Notes: generated by a model not told the origin, from the letters alone. A stretch of 40,536 nucleotides of DNA from Candidatus Saccharimonadota bacterium (GCA_030645815.1 JAUSMW010000050.1:1-40536), one strand, 5' to 3'; shown: positions 1 to 7,673, counted from the stretch's first letter. Translations and numbers: made by a program.

Positions 1-128
1 CAATAATTAGTGAGCACGGTGGGAAGATTTGGCTCAAATCAGAGATTGGCAAGGGAACATCGGCATTTTTTACAATTCCGATGAAGGAAGAGAAAATTCA
101 ACCTACTTCCCCTCAAGTTCTTAACTAG
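1..128 (+). CDS. Histidine kinase, C-terminal end (partial)
   Basis: Codons 3-125 read in frame to a TAG stop at 126-128 and give the last 41 residues of a protein whose start lies left of the window. The segment SEHGGKIWLKSEIGKGTSAF followed by FTIP matches the end of the HATPase_c domain of sensor histidine kinases, where the G2 box (GKGT) lies in the ATP lid and a final beta strand carries the F-x-x-P element. About 14 polar residues follow. The sensor and dimerisation parts are not visible, so the signal it responds to is unknown. It points toward the divergent surface-protein group at 159-3823, but no link to those genes can be shown. Confidence 0.8.
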   Translation, partial: IISEHGGKIWLKSEIGKGTSAFFTIPMKEEKIQPTSPQVLN

Positions 129-158
129 TAAACCTTTAGCAAAAAGGGTTGGATATTT

Positions 159-316
159 TCAGAAAGACGGTGTAGCAACATAGGTATATTCTCCCTCCTA
201 AGACATGTTTACCAAGCTACCGTCTGCAACAATTTCATTACCGATTTACCCTACAGCATAGGAGGCAATAGTTGTTACAGTAGTCGTCTGGGTAGGACCG
301 CCATATTTACAAAGCT
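159..316 (-). pseudogene. Decayed 3' end of a paralogue of the 1404-2876 surface protein
   Basis: On the minus strand two pieces resemble the C-terminus of the protein at 1404-2876. The first reads CKYGGPTQTTTVTTIASYAV and matches CRYGWPTQTSPILIA there. The second reads EGEYTYVATPSF and then stops (TGA, 159-161); it matches the neighbour's ending GIYQSVVTYVATPSF. The pieces lie in different frames and are separated by stop codons, so this is a frameshifted remnant of a duplicated gene. It abuts the stop of the 317-1294 gene. Reading it as a pseudogene is inference; a sequencing error could also produce the frameshift, but at least two lesions would be required. Confidence 0.6.
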
Positions 317-1294
317 TTACGCTTGAGGTGCGGGTGGAGGAGTTGTTTGATGTTGTGCCGACTTCTTTCTGCGGCGTAAGAAAATGATAAGTAGAACAAT
401 GGCGATAATTCCTAATAGAGCTATTCCTGCAATTTTCCATGGGAGTACGAAAAATGTGGTTGAGGCAAAAAGGGTGAGATTGTTGTTGGTGCCATAATTT
501 GCCCGAAGTTCAGCGGTATACGGTCCAAACATGAGTTTGTCACCTACTTCTGTTGTAAAGTCCCGTGATGCTTCGGGGAAGATATTGTGTTCATCAAGGG
601 CTCCTGAAAATATAGTTTGACCGAGTAAATTCTTGACCACAACAATACCTATTGGTCTGATGTGCGAATCACTATAATTGGCAATCTGTGTATTGATTTT
701 GACGGGGCCGTATTCTGAAAATGCATTTTCGGGTGAGAACTTGGTGACGGTTGCATTTTCAACGATATCTCCATTCACGCGTACGTAGAAAAGTGTCCCC
801 AGGTGAGTTTCAACGCCGGCTCCTGTTCCTCTCACGCCTATTACTTCCTGGGGTTGATACACAACAGCTGCGTAATGACCTCCGGGGCGTGCATCGGAAG
901 GAACCTGTAAGTAGTAATTCACTTGTTGGGTTTTGCCGGGTTCAATCGTAAAAGTGTCAGGGCTGACGGCAATCCATGCGGAGGCTGAATATTTTTTTGA
1001 GAGAGTGTTGTCCGGCAAAATATGCGGTGTACCAACCGTGTCATCAACTATGAAATCCTTGATTTGTGCCTTAAATGTAAGCGGGGTGTTGCTGCTGTTA
1101 ACTACTTTTAGAATGCCTTCCGTTTTTCCTCCGGGATCAACCCTAAATTCGGCACCCGGGGGAACGATTGTTATCGAGCGGGCTTCCTGAGCAAAAAGTA
1201 CTTTCGCGCTTAATATGAGTCCGGCGCTGACCGCAGTATAAATGATGGCGGATTTGGCCAAGTATTTTGTTTTGCACTTCGTTGTAGTAGACAT
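317..1294 (-). CDS. Membrane-anchored surface protein resembling WxL-interacting (DUF916-type) proteins
   Basis: The 325-residue protein has an N-terminal signal segment (hydrophobic residues about 15-35), a beta-rich extracellular part, one C-terminal membrane helix at about 285-306 and a basic RRRKK stop-transfer with a Pro-rich tail. The extracellular part starts with VPPGAEFRVDPGGKTEGILK and NSSNTPLTF, and later has the pattern PSDARPGGHYAAVVYQP. This resembles the DUF916 Ig-like domain of Firmicutes WxL-interacting proteins, where proline-glycine turns precede a G-h-a-a strand. It is the last gene of a minus-strand trio with 2960-3823 and 1404-2876, consistent with one cell-surface complex. 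The ATG at 1292-1294 has no Shine-Dalgarno and is preceded by a period-7 repeat. The family call is by motif pattern only. Confidence 0.65.
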   Translation of the reverse strand: MSTTTKCKTKYLAKSAIIYTAVSAGLILSAKVLFAQEARSITIVPPGAEFRVDPGGKTEGILKVVNSSNTPLTFKAQIKDFIVDDTVGTPHILPDNTLSKKYSASAWIAVSPDTFTIEPGKTQQVNYYLQVPSDARPGGHYAAVVYQPQEVIGVRGTGAGVETHLGTLFYVRVNGDIVENATVTKFSPENAFSEYGPVKINTQIANYSDSHIRPIGIVVVKNLLGQTIFSGALDEHNIFPEASRDFTTEVGDKLMFGPYTAELRANYGTNNNLTLFASTTFFVLPWKIAGIALLGIIAIVLLIIFLRRRKKSAQHQTTPPPAPQA

Positions 1295-1298
1295 ATTT

Positions 1299-1352
1299 AA
1301 TGACTAATGACTAATGACTAATGACTAATGATTGATGATTAATGATTAATGA
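1299..1352. repeat. Period-7 tandem repeat (AATGACT unit)
   Basis: AATGACT is repeated head to tail four times and then decays to ATGATTA-like variants. It lies directly before the start of the 317-1294 gene. It belongs to a recurring class of heptamer arrays in this window (also near 5084, 21839 and 30160). Confidence 0.85.
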
Positions 1353-1403
1353 ACGAGATTCATTTATTTTATTTTTTAACCATTAATTATTAACTATCAA
1401 CCA

Positions 1404-2876
1404 TCAGAATGATGGTGTTGCGACATAAGTTACCACCGACTGATAAATACCAGGAGGTAGAGTTACGTCTTGAGTCGCAGCGTAGGAAACAACATTTTGT
1501 CCGCAGCCACTAGCGATGCACGCTGAGCCTGCTCCAATTGGTCCTGTTGAGCGTTGTGCGATAAGAATAGGGCTGGTTTGTGTCGGCCACCCGTATCGGC
1601 ATATTGGATCACTTGATCCGGTAACCTGGGTATTGCATGCAGAAACGATATTCGAAGTCCATCTAATTAGATCCGTATCAGTGCCGCAGGCATGAATACC
1701 AAAGAAATTTGTACTTGCAGGAAATGCTTGAGGAACAAGAGTGCTGGTTATGGCAAATCCGGTTGCAACGTTTCTTAATTGTCCGCTTGAGGTTGCCGTA
1801 ATAGAGTATCCATTTGCACCGTTGGTTGTTACGACTAATGTTTGGGCTGCGATATTGCTGAGAGTTGAATTAATACCCGGTGGAACAGAAAGACTTCCAA
1901 GGCTAATATCGGTTGCTGTAGAAGTTATTCCGGTATTTGTGGTATCCAATTGACCACAACCCGTATAAAGAGAACTTAAAGTAACACCATTAGCGACTCC
2001 GGCAATAGTAAAGGTAAGACTTGGATCGATGGTTGCGCGTACTGTTACCGATTCAACGGTGCCAATAGCAATAGTTGAATCGTCAAGTACAATATCTCCA
2101 GAATCCAGGGTCTGAATGCCAATTTTCCAAATATCGGCAGCCCCAGCAGTGGAATTACTCTTCGTTGGATTGATAAGTGTGGGCACTTGGGTCGTGCATG
2201 AGCCTCCCGATTGGGCAGAGCAGCCTACCAAAACGGTTACTGTTGTTCCGGCAGTGATAATTGCATTGGTAGTGCAAGTAATTGTCGGAGCACTGATAGA
2301 GACTGAGTTACATCCTGAGGCCGGGTTACTGACGACGCTGCCGGTTTGTAAATTATTGAAAGCAAAGGTTGTCGCTGAAGGAGAAGCCGTGTTATTGGCG
2401 GTCCCGGGGTACGTAAGTGTAATCTTTCCACCGCTTGGGATTTCGGTGTTAACCGTGAACTTAATAGAGTGCATAGCTGTTATCGGTACAAAAAGGACAT
2501 CAGCCCCGCGGGCAGCAAAGGTAGTTGTTGTATTTCCCAAATATACAGTGAGAAGATCTGCTGATTGGGAAGCGATAATGAGGTTATTATTGGTGATTGC
2601 AGTTCCTGTGGCCCGTATTGTTTTGGCCGAATCTGAAGCCAGAAAGCGTGAGCTGTTATTAAATATTGTTAGCTGACCGGAACCCGCCGCCGCACCCGGA
2701 GGCGAACCGCCATTATTTATTGGGCTTGAGGCGGATGGTCGTGAAGTTGTCAGTGTCGCGCTGGCAGATGAAAGTGAGGCTGCGTCGGATTTTCCAACAG
2801 CAAGAAAAAATAATACAAAAAATATTCCCGAAATGATCAGGGACATTTTGAGGCTTGATGAATAAGACAAACTCAT
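1404..2876 (-). CDS. Secreted Ser/Thr-rich beta-strand surface protein
   Basis: The 490-residue protein has a signal segment (hydrophobic residues about 10-30, then ADA-like cleavage context near KSDAAS) followed by a Ser/Thr/Gly-rich, beta-strand-predicted body without recognisable catalytic motifs. It contains several Cys residues (for example in SGCNSVSI, SGGSCTTQ and GCGQLDT) that could form extracellular disulfides. It ends LPPGIYQSVVTYVATPSF, a final strand pair that recalls the end of WxL-type wall-binding domains, but no clear WxL motif is present. The gene sits between a WxL-interacting-like protein and an Ig-like membrane protein on the same strand. A decayed copy of its 3' end lies at 159-316. 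Function is unknown; a structural or adhesive role is inferred. Confidence 0.7.
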   Translation of the reverse strand: MSLSYSSSLKMSLIISGIFFVLFFLAVGKSDAASLSSASATLTTSRPSASSPINNGGSPPGAAAGSGQLTIFNNSSRFLASDSAKTIRATGTAITNNNLIIASQSADLLTVYLGNTTTTFAARGADVLFVPITAMHSIKFTVNTEIPSGGKITLTYPGTANNTASPSATTFAFNNLQTGSVVSNPASGCNSVSISAPTITCTTNAIITAGTTVTVLVGCSAQSGGSCTTQVPTLINPTKSNSTAGAADIWKIGIQTLDSGDIVLDDSTIAIGTVESVTVRATIDPSLTFTIAGVANGVTLSSLYTGCGQLDTTNTGITSTATDISLGSLSVPPGINSTLSNIAAQTLVVTTNGANGYSITATSSGQLRNVATGFAITSTLVPQAFPASTNFFGIHACGTDTDLIRWTSNIVSACNTQVTGSSDPICRYGWPTQTSPILIAQRSTGPIGAGSACIASGCGQNVVSYAATQDVTLPPGIYQSVVTYVATPSF

Positions 2877-2959
2877 AGATGCAATAAGTGCTACTATAAT
2901 TAAAAGCAGAAAGAAAAACGTAAGTCAACAGGAATTCATTGAAATTTGTCCCATTAGCC

Positions 2960-3823
2960 TTAACTCCATTTGTCCAAAAACCAATCGTGGTGCATTTTCT
3001 TTCTCCGTCTCATAAAATCGATAAAAATGACCCACAACCTGAACTTCAATTTATAAAGAAGAATTCCTATAGCAACAAGTAGCGCTAAGGCAAGTAATAG
3101 GAATGGAAGGATATTGAAAGGTACTTTTTTTTCGACTTTTTCGATCACCTTTTCTCCTGTATCTGTTATCTGCTGCGTGATTGAGAGTGCTTCAAGCACA
3201 ACGTCATTTGTGGGGGTAAGAGAGGATTTATCTTCAAGGCTTGCCGTTGCAGAAATAGAAAATACACCTGCCGGTACATTTCTGTATATATAGGTATAGT
3301 ATCCGTCTTGGTCAGCGGTAACAGTGATGACTTTTCCTTCGATAACAATATAAACGGTTGCTCCCGGCATGGAATAGCCGTAGATAACGGCGTCTTGTCC
3401 TGCGTTAATTTGTTTTTTTGAAAGTCCAATAGTTGGGGGCAGAAACACATCTGTATAGGTAACGTCTCCGGTGATAGGTCCGGGAATAGTGATGCAAGAC
3501 TCTGAAATTCCTACTCTTTTAAAATCAGCTGCCTGAAAGCAATAGATTAAGTTTGTGCCGTTTATGAGTACGTTTGATACTGAAAAGTACCCATTCTCGT
3601 CAGCTGTTGTGGATGTAATGAAGGTGCCGCTTTGGGTTTTTATGATGATTGAAGCGTATGGGGACTGATATCCTGATATTGAGAGTGTTGTTGTGCCAAC
3701 CGTTGCATTGACGTTAGTTCCTTTGCTTTGAGAAAATTGAGGGAAAAGGGTTTGGGCAATCCCCTGGCTGGCAAGAATAAAGAATAAACCACAACAAAAA
3801 ATAAGTGCTCCTACACGCTTCAT
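2960..3823 (-). CDS. Membrane-anchored protein with Ig-like / carboxypeptidase-regulatory-like repeats
   Basis: The 287-residue protein begins with a signal peptide (residues 1-23, ending SQGIAQ). Two related beta-sandwich modules follow. Each has the pattern 'x-G-x-x-x-P-x-A-x-h-x-I ... T-x-x-D-x-x-G-Y-h': GYQSPYASIIIKTQ with TADENGYFSV, and GYSMPGATVYIVIEG with TADQDGYYTYIY. This is typical of bacterial Ig-like or carboxypeptidase-regulatory-like domains. A membrane helix at about 238-260 and a basic cytoplasmic tail (RRRKKMHHDW) follow. It is the first gene of the minus-strand trio ending at 317. A possible -10 (TACTAA, complement of 3828-3833) lies only 4 bp from the ATG, so a very short leader is possible. 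Confidence 0.7.
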   Translation of the reverse strand: MKRVGALIFCCGLFFILASQGIAQTLFPQFSQSKGTNVNATVGTTTLSISGYQSPYASIIIKTQSGTFITSTTADENGYFSVSNVLINGTNLIYCFQAADFKRVGISESCITIPGPITGDVTYTDVFLPPTIGLSKKQINAGQDAVIYGYSMPGATVYIVIEGKVITVTADQDGYYTYIYRNVPAGVFSISATASLEDKSSLTPTNDVVLEALSITQQITDTGEKVIEKVEKKVPFNILPFLLLALALLVAIGILLYKLKFRLWVIFIDFMRRRKKMHHDWFLDKWS

Positions 3824-3849
3824 ATATTTAGTATCACGAATTAGGAATA

Positions 3850-3909
3850 AAGTATCAAGTATTTAGGATGAAATTAAATTAATAGTATTAATTTTGATGC
3901 TTGATACTT
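3850..3909. repeat. 10-bp inverted repeat between divergent transcription units
   Basis: AAGTATCAAG (3850-3859) is the exact reverse complement of CTTGATACTT (3900-3909). The arms are 40 bp apart in the intergenic region between the minus-strand gene at 3823 and the plus-strand promoter at 3953. The left arm contains a possible -35 (TTGATA, minus strand) for the 3823 gene, so a regulator site is possible. Confidence 0.5.
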
Positions 3910-3952
3910 ACTTCTGTCGCTTAATTCTTAAGATTAAAATATCCCGTAGTAT

Positions 3953-3981
3953 TTGAAATTAAGGTAAATAAATGCTATAAT
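3953..3981 (+). promoter_or_regulatory. Near-consensus sigma70 promoter of the small-gene island
   Basis: TTGAAA (3953-3958), a 17-bp spacer and a perfect TATAAT (3976-3981) preceded by TG at 3973-3974, making an extended -10. Transcription should start near 3988 and leave about 200 nt of structured leader before the first gene. This is the best promoter match in the window. Confidence 0.8.
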
Positions 3982-4006
3982 TCCCATATCTTGAAGTCGA
4001 ATCTGA

Positions 4007-4037
4007 CCGGTGAAATGCTTACCGGACTAAGGTCCGG
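4007..4037 (+). promoter_or_regulatory. Two mutually exclusive leader hairpins
   Basis: CCGGT (4007-4011) can pair with ACCGG (4021-4025). CCGGAC (4022-4027) can instead pair with GTCCGG (4032-4037) around a TAAG loop. The two hairpins share 4022-4025, so only one can form at a time. This arrangement is typical of attenuators or riboswitch-like leaders. It lies about 20 nt downstream of the predicted transcription start. No known riboswitch class was recognised. Confidence 0.5.
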
Positions 4038-4081
4038 CATCAGCACTTTAAAAACAGGTCAGTTAGAATTTTGAGGAGAAA

Positions 4082-4123
4082 ATGGAGAGGCGGTCTAAAA
4101 CAACCCTTTCAAGTAGAGGGTAG
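4082..4123 (+). CDS. Possible 13-residue leader peptide
   Basis: An ATG at 4082 is preceded by a good Shine-Dalgarno (GAGGAG, 4073-4078) and opens a 13-codon frame, MERRSKTTLSSRG, ending with TAG at 4121-4123. It lies between the alternative hairpins and the first island gene at 4192. The ribosome site is one of the strongest in the window, which favours real translation. A role as a regulatory leader peptide is inference. It could also be a chance frame. Confidence 0.35.
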   Translation: MERRSKTTLSSRG

Positions 4124-4191
4124 ACCCCTGCACCAATCCAAGACATTCGAGGAAGGTTGCCCTTCCGCCATACTCATTGGGAGAGTGAGAG

Positions 4192-4647
4192 TTGAAACCC
4201 CATCACGTTGTTATCATAACCGCCGAGATCGGCCTTGCAGCCTGTTTGTTGTTTCTGGTCCTTCTGAGGATCAACGAGCCGCAGGTTGCGCTCGTCGTGA
4301 CGGAGAGCACAGAGGTTTGTGTCAAGAATGAAGCCGTTACGGTAAAGTTCTCACACAACGTGTACGTTGAAAGCCGTAATAGGCCGATCCGTGTCACAGG
4401 ACTGATTTTCACCGCCTGCATAAAGCAGGGCACGACGGTAGATCAGAAGCTCATCAACAACGCCTATGAGATCGCCAAAGAGGTGGTCTACCAGAAGGAT
4501 TTTAAGGATCATCTGGAGACGGTTGAAGACGTGAAGGCAGCAGCTGCGGAAGCGGTTTTTACCTACATGAACAGCTTCTCTCAGTACGAGGGTAAGTTGT
4601 TATTCACTGTTGACACGGTCCAGTTTGATGTGGAGGTTTTAAGATGA
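4192..4647 (+). CDS. Small membrane-anchored protein of the island, unknown function
   Basis: The 151-residue product starts at TTG, chosen because a purine-rich GGGAGAG site lies about 6 bp upstream and no better start keeps the hydrophobic N-terminus. Residues about 7-26 form a membrane helix (VVIITAEIGLAACLLFLVLL). The rest is a soluble alpha/beta domain with conserved-looking segments VKFSHNVYVESRNRPIRV and KQGTTVDQKLINNAYEIAKE; two cysteines are present (CVK and CIK). The family was not recognised. The next gene overlaps it at ATGA, so they are translationally coupled. Codons are visibly richer in G and C than in neighbouring genes, which suggests transfer. Confidence 0.65.
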   Translation: MKPHHVVIITAEIGLAACLLFLVLLRINEPQVALVVTESTEVCVKNEAVTVKFSHNVYVESRNRPIRVTGLIFTACIKQGTTVDQKLINNAYEIAKEVVYQKDFKDHLETVEDVKAAAAEAVFTYMNSFSQYEGKLLFTVDTVQFDVEVLR

Positions 4648-5006
4648 ATGGGCAATTCCCCGACTGGGTGTACCTGACGGTATACCTTGCATTTCCTTAC
4701 GCTGTAGCCTTCATGATCGCTGCGGCATTGGGAAACCACGAATGGTGGTGTACGGACGTTGTCCGTCGCCAGCTTCTGGAGGTGGCGATCACCATTGTCG
4801 GTGCTATCTTGCCAGCCTTCACCTATGGCATTGTCGCCGAAAGCGTGCTGGTTGGATTTGTAGTCCTTCCAGTGGCCCCGATTCCGCTTATCGTCATGTT
4901 CCGCATCAACAAGCGGAAGTACAACAAGCGTGTTTTTCGGGCAGAGTTTATGGCACTTATGTCCGATGGGGACGACTTGCCTCACATAGTAAGGAGTACT
5001 AACTGA
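4644..5006 (+). CDS. Small integral membrane protein of the island
   Basis: The 120-residue product has three predicted membrane segments, about residues 8-27, 43-62 and 68-88, and a basic C-terminal tail beginning RINKRKYNKR. A classical Shine-Dalgarno GGAGG (4632-4636) lies 7 bp before the ATG, and the start overlaps the stop of the upstream gene. Most genes in this window lack such sites. It probably works with its partner at 4192-4647, which has a single membrane helix. No family was recognised. A strong hairpin at 5041-5067 ends the unit. Confidence 0.65.
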   Translation: MNGQFPDWVYLTVYLAFPYAVAFMIAAALGNHEWWCTDVVRRQLLEVAITIVGAILPAFTYGIVAESVLVGFVVLPVAPIPLIVMFRINKRKYNKRVFRAEFMALMSDGDDLPHIVRSTN

Positions 5007-5040
5007 TCTGTCATCGCGCGGCCCTGGGCTGCGTATCCTA

Positions 5041-5067
5041 GTTCCCCCCGAAGCCATCGGGGGGAAC
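5041..5067 (+). terminator. Perfect 11-bp G/C-rich hairpin after the island
   Basis: GTTCCCCCCGA (5041-5051) pairs without mismatch with TCGGGGGGAAC (5057-5067) around a 5-nt loop. It lies 35 bp after the island's last stop codon. No T-run follows on either strand, so it may be an atypical terminator, an mRNA-stabilising 3' stem, or an end mark of the transferred island. Confidence 0.6.
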
Positions 5068-5083
5068 ACATTCAAACCACTAG

Positions 5084-5114
5084 AATCAAGAATCAAGAAT
5101 CAAGAATCAAGAAT
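5084..5114. repeat. Period-7 tandem repeat (AATCAAG unit)
   Basis: About four and a half head-to-tail copies of AATCAAG lie between the island hairpin and the end of the 5130-6332 gene. They have the same period as the array at 1299 but a different unit. Confidence 0.9.
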
Positions 5115-5129
5115 GTATACTCCTATCAT

Positions 5130-6332
5130 CTAGCGGAGGCCAACTTTATAGAGGTTTCCGGGGATTGTTTCATCGTTAAAATTGGCAAGGATTATAAGTC
5201 CCGATCCGTCAGGCCATGTGAAGAGAAAATCCGGATCGAAAGGGCCTGCATAGAGAGTTGTTTTATTCCCACCATCATATTCCAAAGAAAATATCCGTTT
5301 GTTTTGTACAAAAACAACATGCGCAGAGGAGGGGTGCCAGATGAATTGAGGCAAAATTTCATTCGCTTGCGGCTCATATAATAGATAGTTCTTGTCTTCT
5401 TTGACCTGATAAACATAGGCCGCGCCCTGTTTTATGTTTCTTGTTTCTTGGGTCGAATTTGTTGAAGGAAGAGTCGGGTTAATGAAGAAAGGCATTGTTG
5501 CACTTTGGGATGCTACGTATAGTATTTTGTCTCCTTCAGGTGAAAGTTTGGCTTTTGCGAAGTTGCTCAGAATGAATTTTCTGGAGGCAGTAGGGAGGGT
5601 TGTTGCAAATTCCTGATCTAATTGCTTTTGAATGTCTTCCCACCGTGTCCTTACTTCGTCTGAGGTTAGGGTGATATCCTGCGGGTCTACATTAAGAGTA
5701 TCCGATTTCAGTAAATACATACGTTCTTGAGTGAGAGTAGAGACTGTTGCGATTACTTCTCTTCCATCGGGTGAGAATTCTATAGACGCTTTTGAAAAGT
5801 TATGGACACTATCATCCGCTATTTGACGCGCGGAGGTGCCGAAGGGAATAATAAATCTACTGCCGAGGTTAAGTACATATATGCCATTATTTTCCGCAGA
5901 TGATGAGCTGACGGTATATCCTATGAGGCTTCCCGTGGGATCAATTACCGGTTTTTCAGCTCCCAGCAAGGTTACCGCTTCAAGCTTTGGAGCGACGGGG
6001 AAAAGTACTGCATCGGTTTTGGTAACAGCTTCATTTTTAAGCGTGACATGTTTTTTCCAGGGATAATACCCGTCTTTTTCAATTCTAACGTCGTATTCTC
6101 CTGGAGGTAAATTTATAGTATCATCCGTCGCGGTCGTAATGCTGTCGTCTATATAAACCCGGGCGCCATTTGGTGCACTCGTCAGAACGAGAAGTCCTGT
6201 TCCGGCAATTATTTTATTCCCTTCTCCTGATAAATTGAGGCGATAACCTTTGCCGTATAAGATAAAACCGTAGGCAACAAGTGTTACAACGATGAGGATA
6301 ATGGCTGTAGTGAAGATTGTTTTTTTCGGCAT
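5130..6332 (-). CDS. Membrane-anchored PEGA-domain protein with WD40/TolB-like beta-propeller
   Basis: The 400-residue protein has an N-terminal membrane helix (about residues 6-26). A PEGA domain follows at about 46-110, with the diagnostic 'V-x-x-x-P-x-G-A-x-V-Y-I-D' pattern (LTSAPNGARVYIDD) and LPPGEYDVRIEKDGYYPW. The remainder has repeated propeller-like blades, such as SIEFSPDGREVIATV, KAKLSPEGDKILYVA and IWHPSSAHVVFVQN; each has the S/P-D/G-x-x-h-h-h core of WD40-like/TolB blades. PEGA domains occur in surface proteins, and propellers of this kind bind proteins or glycans. No enzyme motif is visible. It is transcribed divergently from mreB and has a TATAAT box 7 bp from its ATG. Confidence 0.75.
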   Translation of the reverse strand: MPKKTIFTTAIILIVVTLVAYGFILYGKGYRLNLSGEGNKIIAGTGLLVLTSAPNGARVYIDDSITTATDDTINLPPGEYDVRIEKDGYYPWKKHVTLKNEAVTKTDAVLFPVAPKLEAVTLLGAEKPVIDPTGSLIGYTVSSSSAENNGIYVLNLGSRFIIPFGTSARQIADDSVHNFSKASIEFSPDGREVIATVSTLTQERMYLLKSDTLNVDPQDITLTSDEVRTRWEDIQKQLDQEFATTLPTASRKFILSNFAKAKLSPEGDKILYVASQSATMPFFINPTLPSTNSTQETRNIKQGAAYVYQVKEDKNYLLYEPQANEILPQFIWHPSSAHVVFVQNKRIFSLEYDGGNKTTLYAGPFDPDFLFTWPDGSGLIILANFNDETIPGNLYKVGLR

Positions 6333-6339
6333 GGTTGAA

Positions 6340-6348
6340 ATTATACCA
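6340..6348 (-). promoter_or_regulatory. Extended -10 promoter placed for a leaderless transcript
   Basis: On the minus strand TGGTATAAT (complement of 6340-6348) is a perfect extended -10. Only 7 bp separate it from the ATG of the 5130-6332 gene, so transcription would begin at or next to the start codon. There is no room for a Shine-Dalgarno. The -35 is poor, as is usual for extended -10 promoters. Confidence 0.6.
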
Positions 6349-6653
6349 TTCCCGTGTGCGCAGGGCTTAGTATACTATCCAATAATATACCTTTTTTACC
6401 ATAAAGAAAACTATTGGGTGTTTAATTATATAAGGTAAAGAATTGTCTTCCTCTAGACTTTTTACAATCAAAATGAGGGGTGTGGGCTTGAAAGGGGTTG
6501 AGACTATTGATATAGTGGATATAGTAGCTTTAAATGATATAGAAATTATATCTTTAGATATAGTTAAAAGTTTGAATGCAAAGTTCAAAGTTTTTCTCCG
6601 CTTTGTAATTGTATTTAACTTTTAATTTTGAACTTTTAATTTTTAGCTAGTTT
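6349..6653. other. Divergent intergenic region with GATATAG direct repeats before mreB
   Basis: This AT-rich stretch lies between the divergent 5130-6332 gene and mreB. It holds four exact GATATAG copies at 6509-6515, 6518-6524, 6536-6542 and 6557-6563, separated by 9, 18 and 21 bp. A low-complexity TTTAATTTTGAACTTTTAA-type segment follows up to the mreB start. No convincing mreB promoter or Shine-Dalgarno was found. The short frames in this stretch are low complexity and look non-coding. Confidence 0.5.
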
Positions 6654-7673
6654 ATGTTTTCATTTAACAAACGTATTGGCATTGATCTTGGGACAGCAAA
6701 CACTTTAGTGTATGTGGCCGGTAAGGGAGTTGTTTTGAATGAGCCGACTGTTGTTGCGGTAAGAGCCGATGACAATAAGGTGGTAGCGGTTGGCCAAGAG
6801 GCAAAAGAAATGTTGGGCCGTACTCCGGGAAATATCGTGGCAACCCGTCCACTGAAAGACGGAGTCATTGCAGACTATGTCATAACTGAGGCGATGCTTT
6901 CTTATTTTATTGAAAAGGTTGCCGGGAAAAGCAGACTTATTAAGCCCGAGGTGATGGTGTGTATTCCGTCGGGTATAACCCAAGTTGAGAAAAGGGCAGT
7001 TCTTGATGCGACCATGGCCGCTGGTGCGCGCTCGGTATATCTCATAGAGGAACCATTGGCTGCCGCTATTGGGGCCAAAATTCCGATAGCTCAGCCCAAC
7101 GGGCATATGATTTTAGATAGTGGGGGTGGGACTTCAGACGTTGCCGTAATTTCATTAGGTGGAGTTGTTGTTCACAAATCAATCAGAGTGGCGGGGGATA
7201 AACTTGAGGAATCGATAGTAAGCTATATCAGGAAAAAATTTAACCTGATGGTGGGTGAGCAATCTGCCGAAGAAATAAAAGTGACTATGGCAAATGCAAT
7301 ACCCGCCTCAAATTCGACAAAAAAGATGGAAGTTAAGGGCCGGGATAGCGTCAGTGGACTTCCTAGAGGCGTTGAAGTATCGGAATTCGAAATTAACGAA
7401 GCGATCCAGCCGGTACTAAAAGCGATGATTGGTGCGATCCGTGAGACATTTGAAATGACGCCTCCGGAACTGGCATCAGATATCATTGATAAAGGAATAG
7501 TTCTTTCCGGCGGCACGACACTACTTCGCAATCTTGATAAATTCATAACACGCGAAACGGGAGTCCCTGCGTATATTGCAGAAGATCCATTGTATTGTGT
7601 TGTCAGAGGAACCGGAGTAGCACTGGAGAATTTGGAACTATATAAGAAATCAATAAATAGGAATGAATATTGA
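6654..7673 (+). CDS. mreB: Rod shape-determining protein MreB/Mbl
   Basis: The 339-residue, full-length bacterial actin polymerises with ATP beneath the membrane and directs lateral wall synthesis. The phosphate-1 loop is IGIDLGTANT (8-17), phosphate-2 is ILDSGGGTSDVAVISLGG (153-170), and the adenosine motif is GIVLSGGTTLL (281-291). Phosphate-2 reads D-S-GGGT-S where most MreB have D-I-GGGT-T; this is a mild variation. IEEPLAAAIGA (131-141) is also typical. No mreC or mreD lies next to it. Its presence argues for a walled, probably rod-shaped cell. No ribosome site is visible before the ATG. Confidence 0.95.
   Translation: MFSFNKRIGIDLGTANTLVYVAGKGVVLNEPTVVAVRADDNKVVAVGQEAKEMLGRTPGNIVATRPLKDGVIADYVITEAMLSYFIEKVAGKSRLIKPEVMVCIPSGITQVEKRAVLDATMAAGARSVYLIEEPLAAAIGAKIPIAQPNGHMILDSGGGTSDVAVISLGGVVVHKSIRVAGDKLEESIVSYIRKKFNLMVGEQSAEEIKVTMANAIPASNSTKKMEVKGRDSVSGLPRGVEVSEFEINEAIQPVLKAMIGAIRETFEMTPPELASDIIDKGIVLSGGTTLLRNLDKFITRETGVPAYIAEDPLYCVVRGTGVALENLELYKKSINRNEY

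Noticed and set aside
2116-2676. Plus-strand frame of 186 residues
   Set aside because: It is antisense to the Ser/Thr-rich secreted protein at 1404-2876, whose signal peptide and paralogous remnant support the minus strand.
5041-5067. Classical rho-independent terminator
   Set aside because: The stem is perfect but there is no T-run on either strand, so it is listed with reduced confidence rather than as a standard terminator.
6443-6625. Plus-strand 60-residue frame before mreB
   Set aside because: It is low complexity, built from GATATAG and AT-rich words, and has no credible start site.
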